Part shown: positions 62,939-64,000 of the stretch, piece by piece
How positions within the stretch are numbered: position 1 is the stretch's first letter
Layout: each line of letters opens with the position of its first letter
DNA from: Amorphochlora amoebiformis
Lineage: Eukaryota; Cercozoa; Chlorarachniophyceae
DNA length: 64,000 nt
Assembly: GCA_054601695.1 (NCBI GenBank)
Contig: BAAHQB010000285.1
Span: 168,981-232,980 of the forward strand
Direction: 5' to 3'
Notes under the pieces: generated by a model
What the model saw: the letters and a program-made list of their open reading frames with translations, nothing else
Database searches by the model: none
What the model was told of the DNA's origin: nothing
Translations under genes and position numbers: made by a program

Positions 62939-63988
62939 ATGGGCAAAAACGAGAAATCGCTCAAAGACGTTAAGCTTTCCTTCGGAGAGAACTTCATGCT
63001 CTCTGGTGTGGCTGCCGTCACCTCCAAGACTGCTGCTGCTCCCATCGAGCGTGTCAAGCTTCTCATCCAGAACCAGGACGAGATGATCAAGCAAGGCCGT
63101 CTCAAGGTAACTCAACCCGCATATATTGATGTTCAGTTGGTATGCATATTCATGTGTACATTATTATGGGAAAAAGCGACCTGGGGTAAGAAACTGTTCA
63201 TACAAGGATTTCACAGACATTTTTCTCAGGAGCCGTACAAGGGCATGATCGACTGCACCATGCGTGTCGCTCGTGAGGAGGGCATTGGGCCCTTCTGGCG
63301 TGGAAACATGGCCAACGTCATCCGTTACTTCCCCACCCAGGCCCTTAACTTCGCCTTTAAGGGGAAGATCAAGGCCATGTTCAAGGTCCCGAAGACTGCT
63401 TCGTTCGCTCAGCGTATGGGTTCCAACATCGCCTCTGGTGGTATTGCTGGAGCTCTTTCTCTGTGTTTCGTGTACTCTCTTGACTTTGCTCGTACTCGTC
63501 TCGCCAACGATGCCAAGTCTTCGAAGGGAGGTGGAGAGCGCCAATTCAACGGCCTTCTTGATGTCTACCGCAAGGTTCTTGCTTCGGACGGTATCGCTGG
63601 TCTATACCGTGGTTTCACCATCTCCTGCGTCGGTATCGTTGTCTACCGTGGATTCTACTTCGGTCTATACGATACGATCCAGCCCATGCTTGGAAAGAAC
63701 GCCAACTTCGCTGTCAACTTCGCCGTCGGATACGCTGTAACCGTCGTCGCTGGACTCCTTTCCTACCCCATTGACACCATCCGTCGTCGTATGATGATGA
63801 CTTCTGGCCAGGCTGTCAAGTACAACGGCGCTTTCGATGCTGCTTCCCAGATTCTGAAGACTGAGGGTGCCATGTCTTTCTTCAAGGGGGCCAGTGCCAA
63901 CATTCTCCGTGGTGTTGCCGGTGCTGGTGTACTCGCCGGATTCGACGAGGTTAAGAAGTACTATAAGATGCTCAAGGTCAAGGCTTAA
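62939..63988 (+). CDS. ANT: Mitochondrial ADP/ATP carrier (adenine nucleotide translocase)
   Basis: The protein exchanges cytosolic ADP for matrix ATP across the inner mitochondrial membrane. Exons 62939-63106 and 63230-63988 (TAA) give 308 residues, the usual length. The intron 63107-63229 (gtaact...ttctcag) is 123 nt with no in-frame stop. Its removal restores the conserved junction [13 protein letters not shown]. Three mitochondrial-carrier repeats are evident with signatures [16 protein letters not shown] and YPIDTIRRR. The diagnostic ADP/ATP carrier motif RRRMMM is present. Also typical are [20 protein letters not shown] and GLYRGF. Codon choice is strongly biased to C-ending codons (TTC, GTC, GCC), as expected for a highly expressed gene and unlike the neighbours. 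The N-terminus [10 protein letters not shown] lacks a cleavable presequence, normal for the family. The stop lies 12 bp from the window edge, so the 3'UTR is not seen. Confidence 0.99.
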   Translation: MGKNEKSLKDVKLSFGENFMLSGVAAVTSKTAAAPIERVKLLIQNQDEMIKQGRLKVTQPAYIDVQLVCIFMCTLLWEKATWGKKLFIQGFHRHFSQEPYKGMIDCTMRVAREEGIGPFWRGNMANVIRYFPTQALNFAFKGKIKAMFKVPKTASFAQRMGSNIASGGIAGALSLCFVYSLDFARTRLANDAKSSKGGGERQFNGLLDVYRKVLASDGIAGLYRGFTISCVGIVVYRGFYFGLYDTIQPMLGKNANFAVNFAVGYAVTVVAGLLSYPIDTIRRRMMMTSGQAVKYNGAFDAASQILKTEGAMSFFKGASANILRGVAGAGVLAGFDEVKKYYKMLKVKA

Positions 63989-64000
63989 GCCTAGTAAAAA

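Overview
This is nuclear DNA of a eukaryote, probably a unicellular one. Every gene is broken by GT-AG introns, the telomere-type repeat is TTAGGG, and most intronic DNA is (TA)n microsatellite. The lineage cannot be fixed from the window. A G-alpha-domain protein, a PIH1/CS protein and a CCDC177-like coiled-coil protein would suit an opisthokont-type or other flagellated protist, but this is only an inference. Genes were rebuilt by hand: each unique-sequence island was read on both strands, GT/AG borders were placed, and neighbouring islands were required to join in a compatible reading phase. These joins are not supported by any RNA data.

Eight protein genes result, in this order. (1) An unrecognised basic/coiled-coil protein with a UBA-like segment, + strand, 242-9335, 5' end outside the window. 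(2) A PIH1-domain plus CS-domain protein (HSP90 co-chaperone / dynein-arm assembly type), - strand, 20581-10092. (3) A bZIP transcription factor, + strand, about 20610-22705. (4) A 1,437-residue protein with an N-terminal PH domain, a long helical middle and a complete heterotrimeric-G-alpha domain at its C-terminus, + strand, 23889-30938. (5) Queuosine 5'-phosphate N-glycosylase (QNG1, DUF2419), - strand, 42449-31986, complete in 16 exons. (6) A CCDC177/CCDC185-like coiled-coil protein, + strand, 42673-48152, 8 exons. (7) An alpha/beta hydrolase of the hormone-sensitive-lipase family, - strand, 62488-49496, at least 15 exons. (8) A mitochondrial ADP/ATP carrier, + strand, 62939-63988.

Three gene pairs are divergent with short shared upstream regions: PIH/bZIP (about 28 bp between start codons), QNG1/CCDC (223 bp) and hydrolase/ADP-ATP carrier (450 bp). 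The remaining borders are convergent, or tandem for bZIP and PH-G-alpha. Exons are often only 28-120 nt, while the introns reach kilobases of TA tract. QNG1, for example, needs 10.5 kb to encode 323 residues.

Two layers stand out beyond the genes. First, introns repeatedly carry decayed copies of a neighbouring exon end together with its splice site, separated by TA tracts. Second, TTAGGG/CCCTAA telomeric arrays lie inside introns of the PIH and hydrolase genes, some in higher-order arrays with unique spacers. The most novel coding feature is the apparent PH / helical-repeat / G-alpha fusion.
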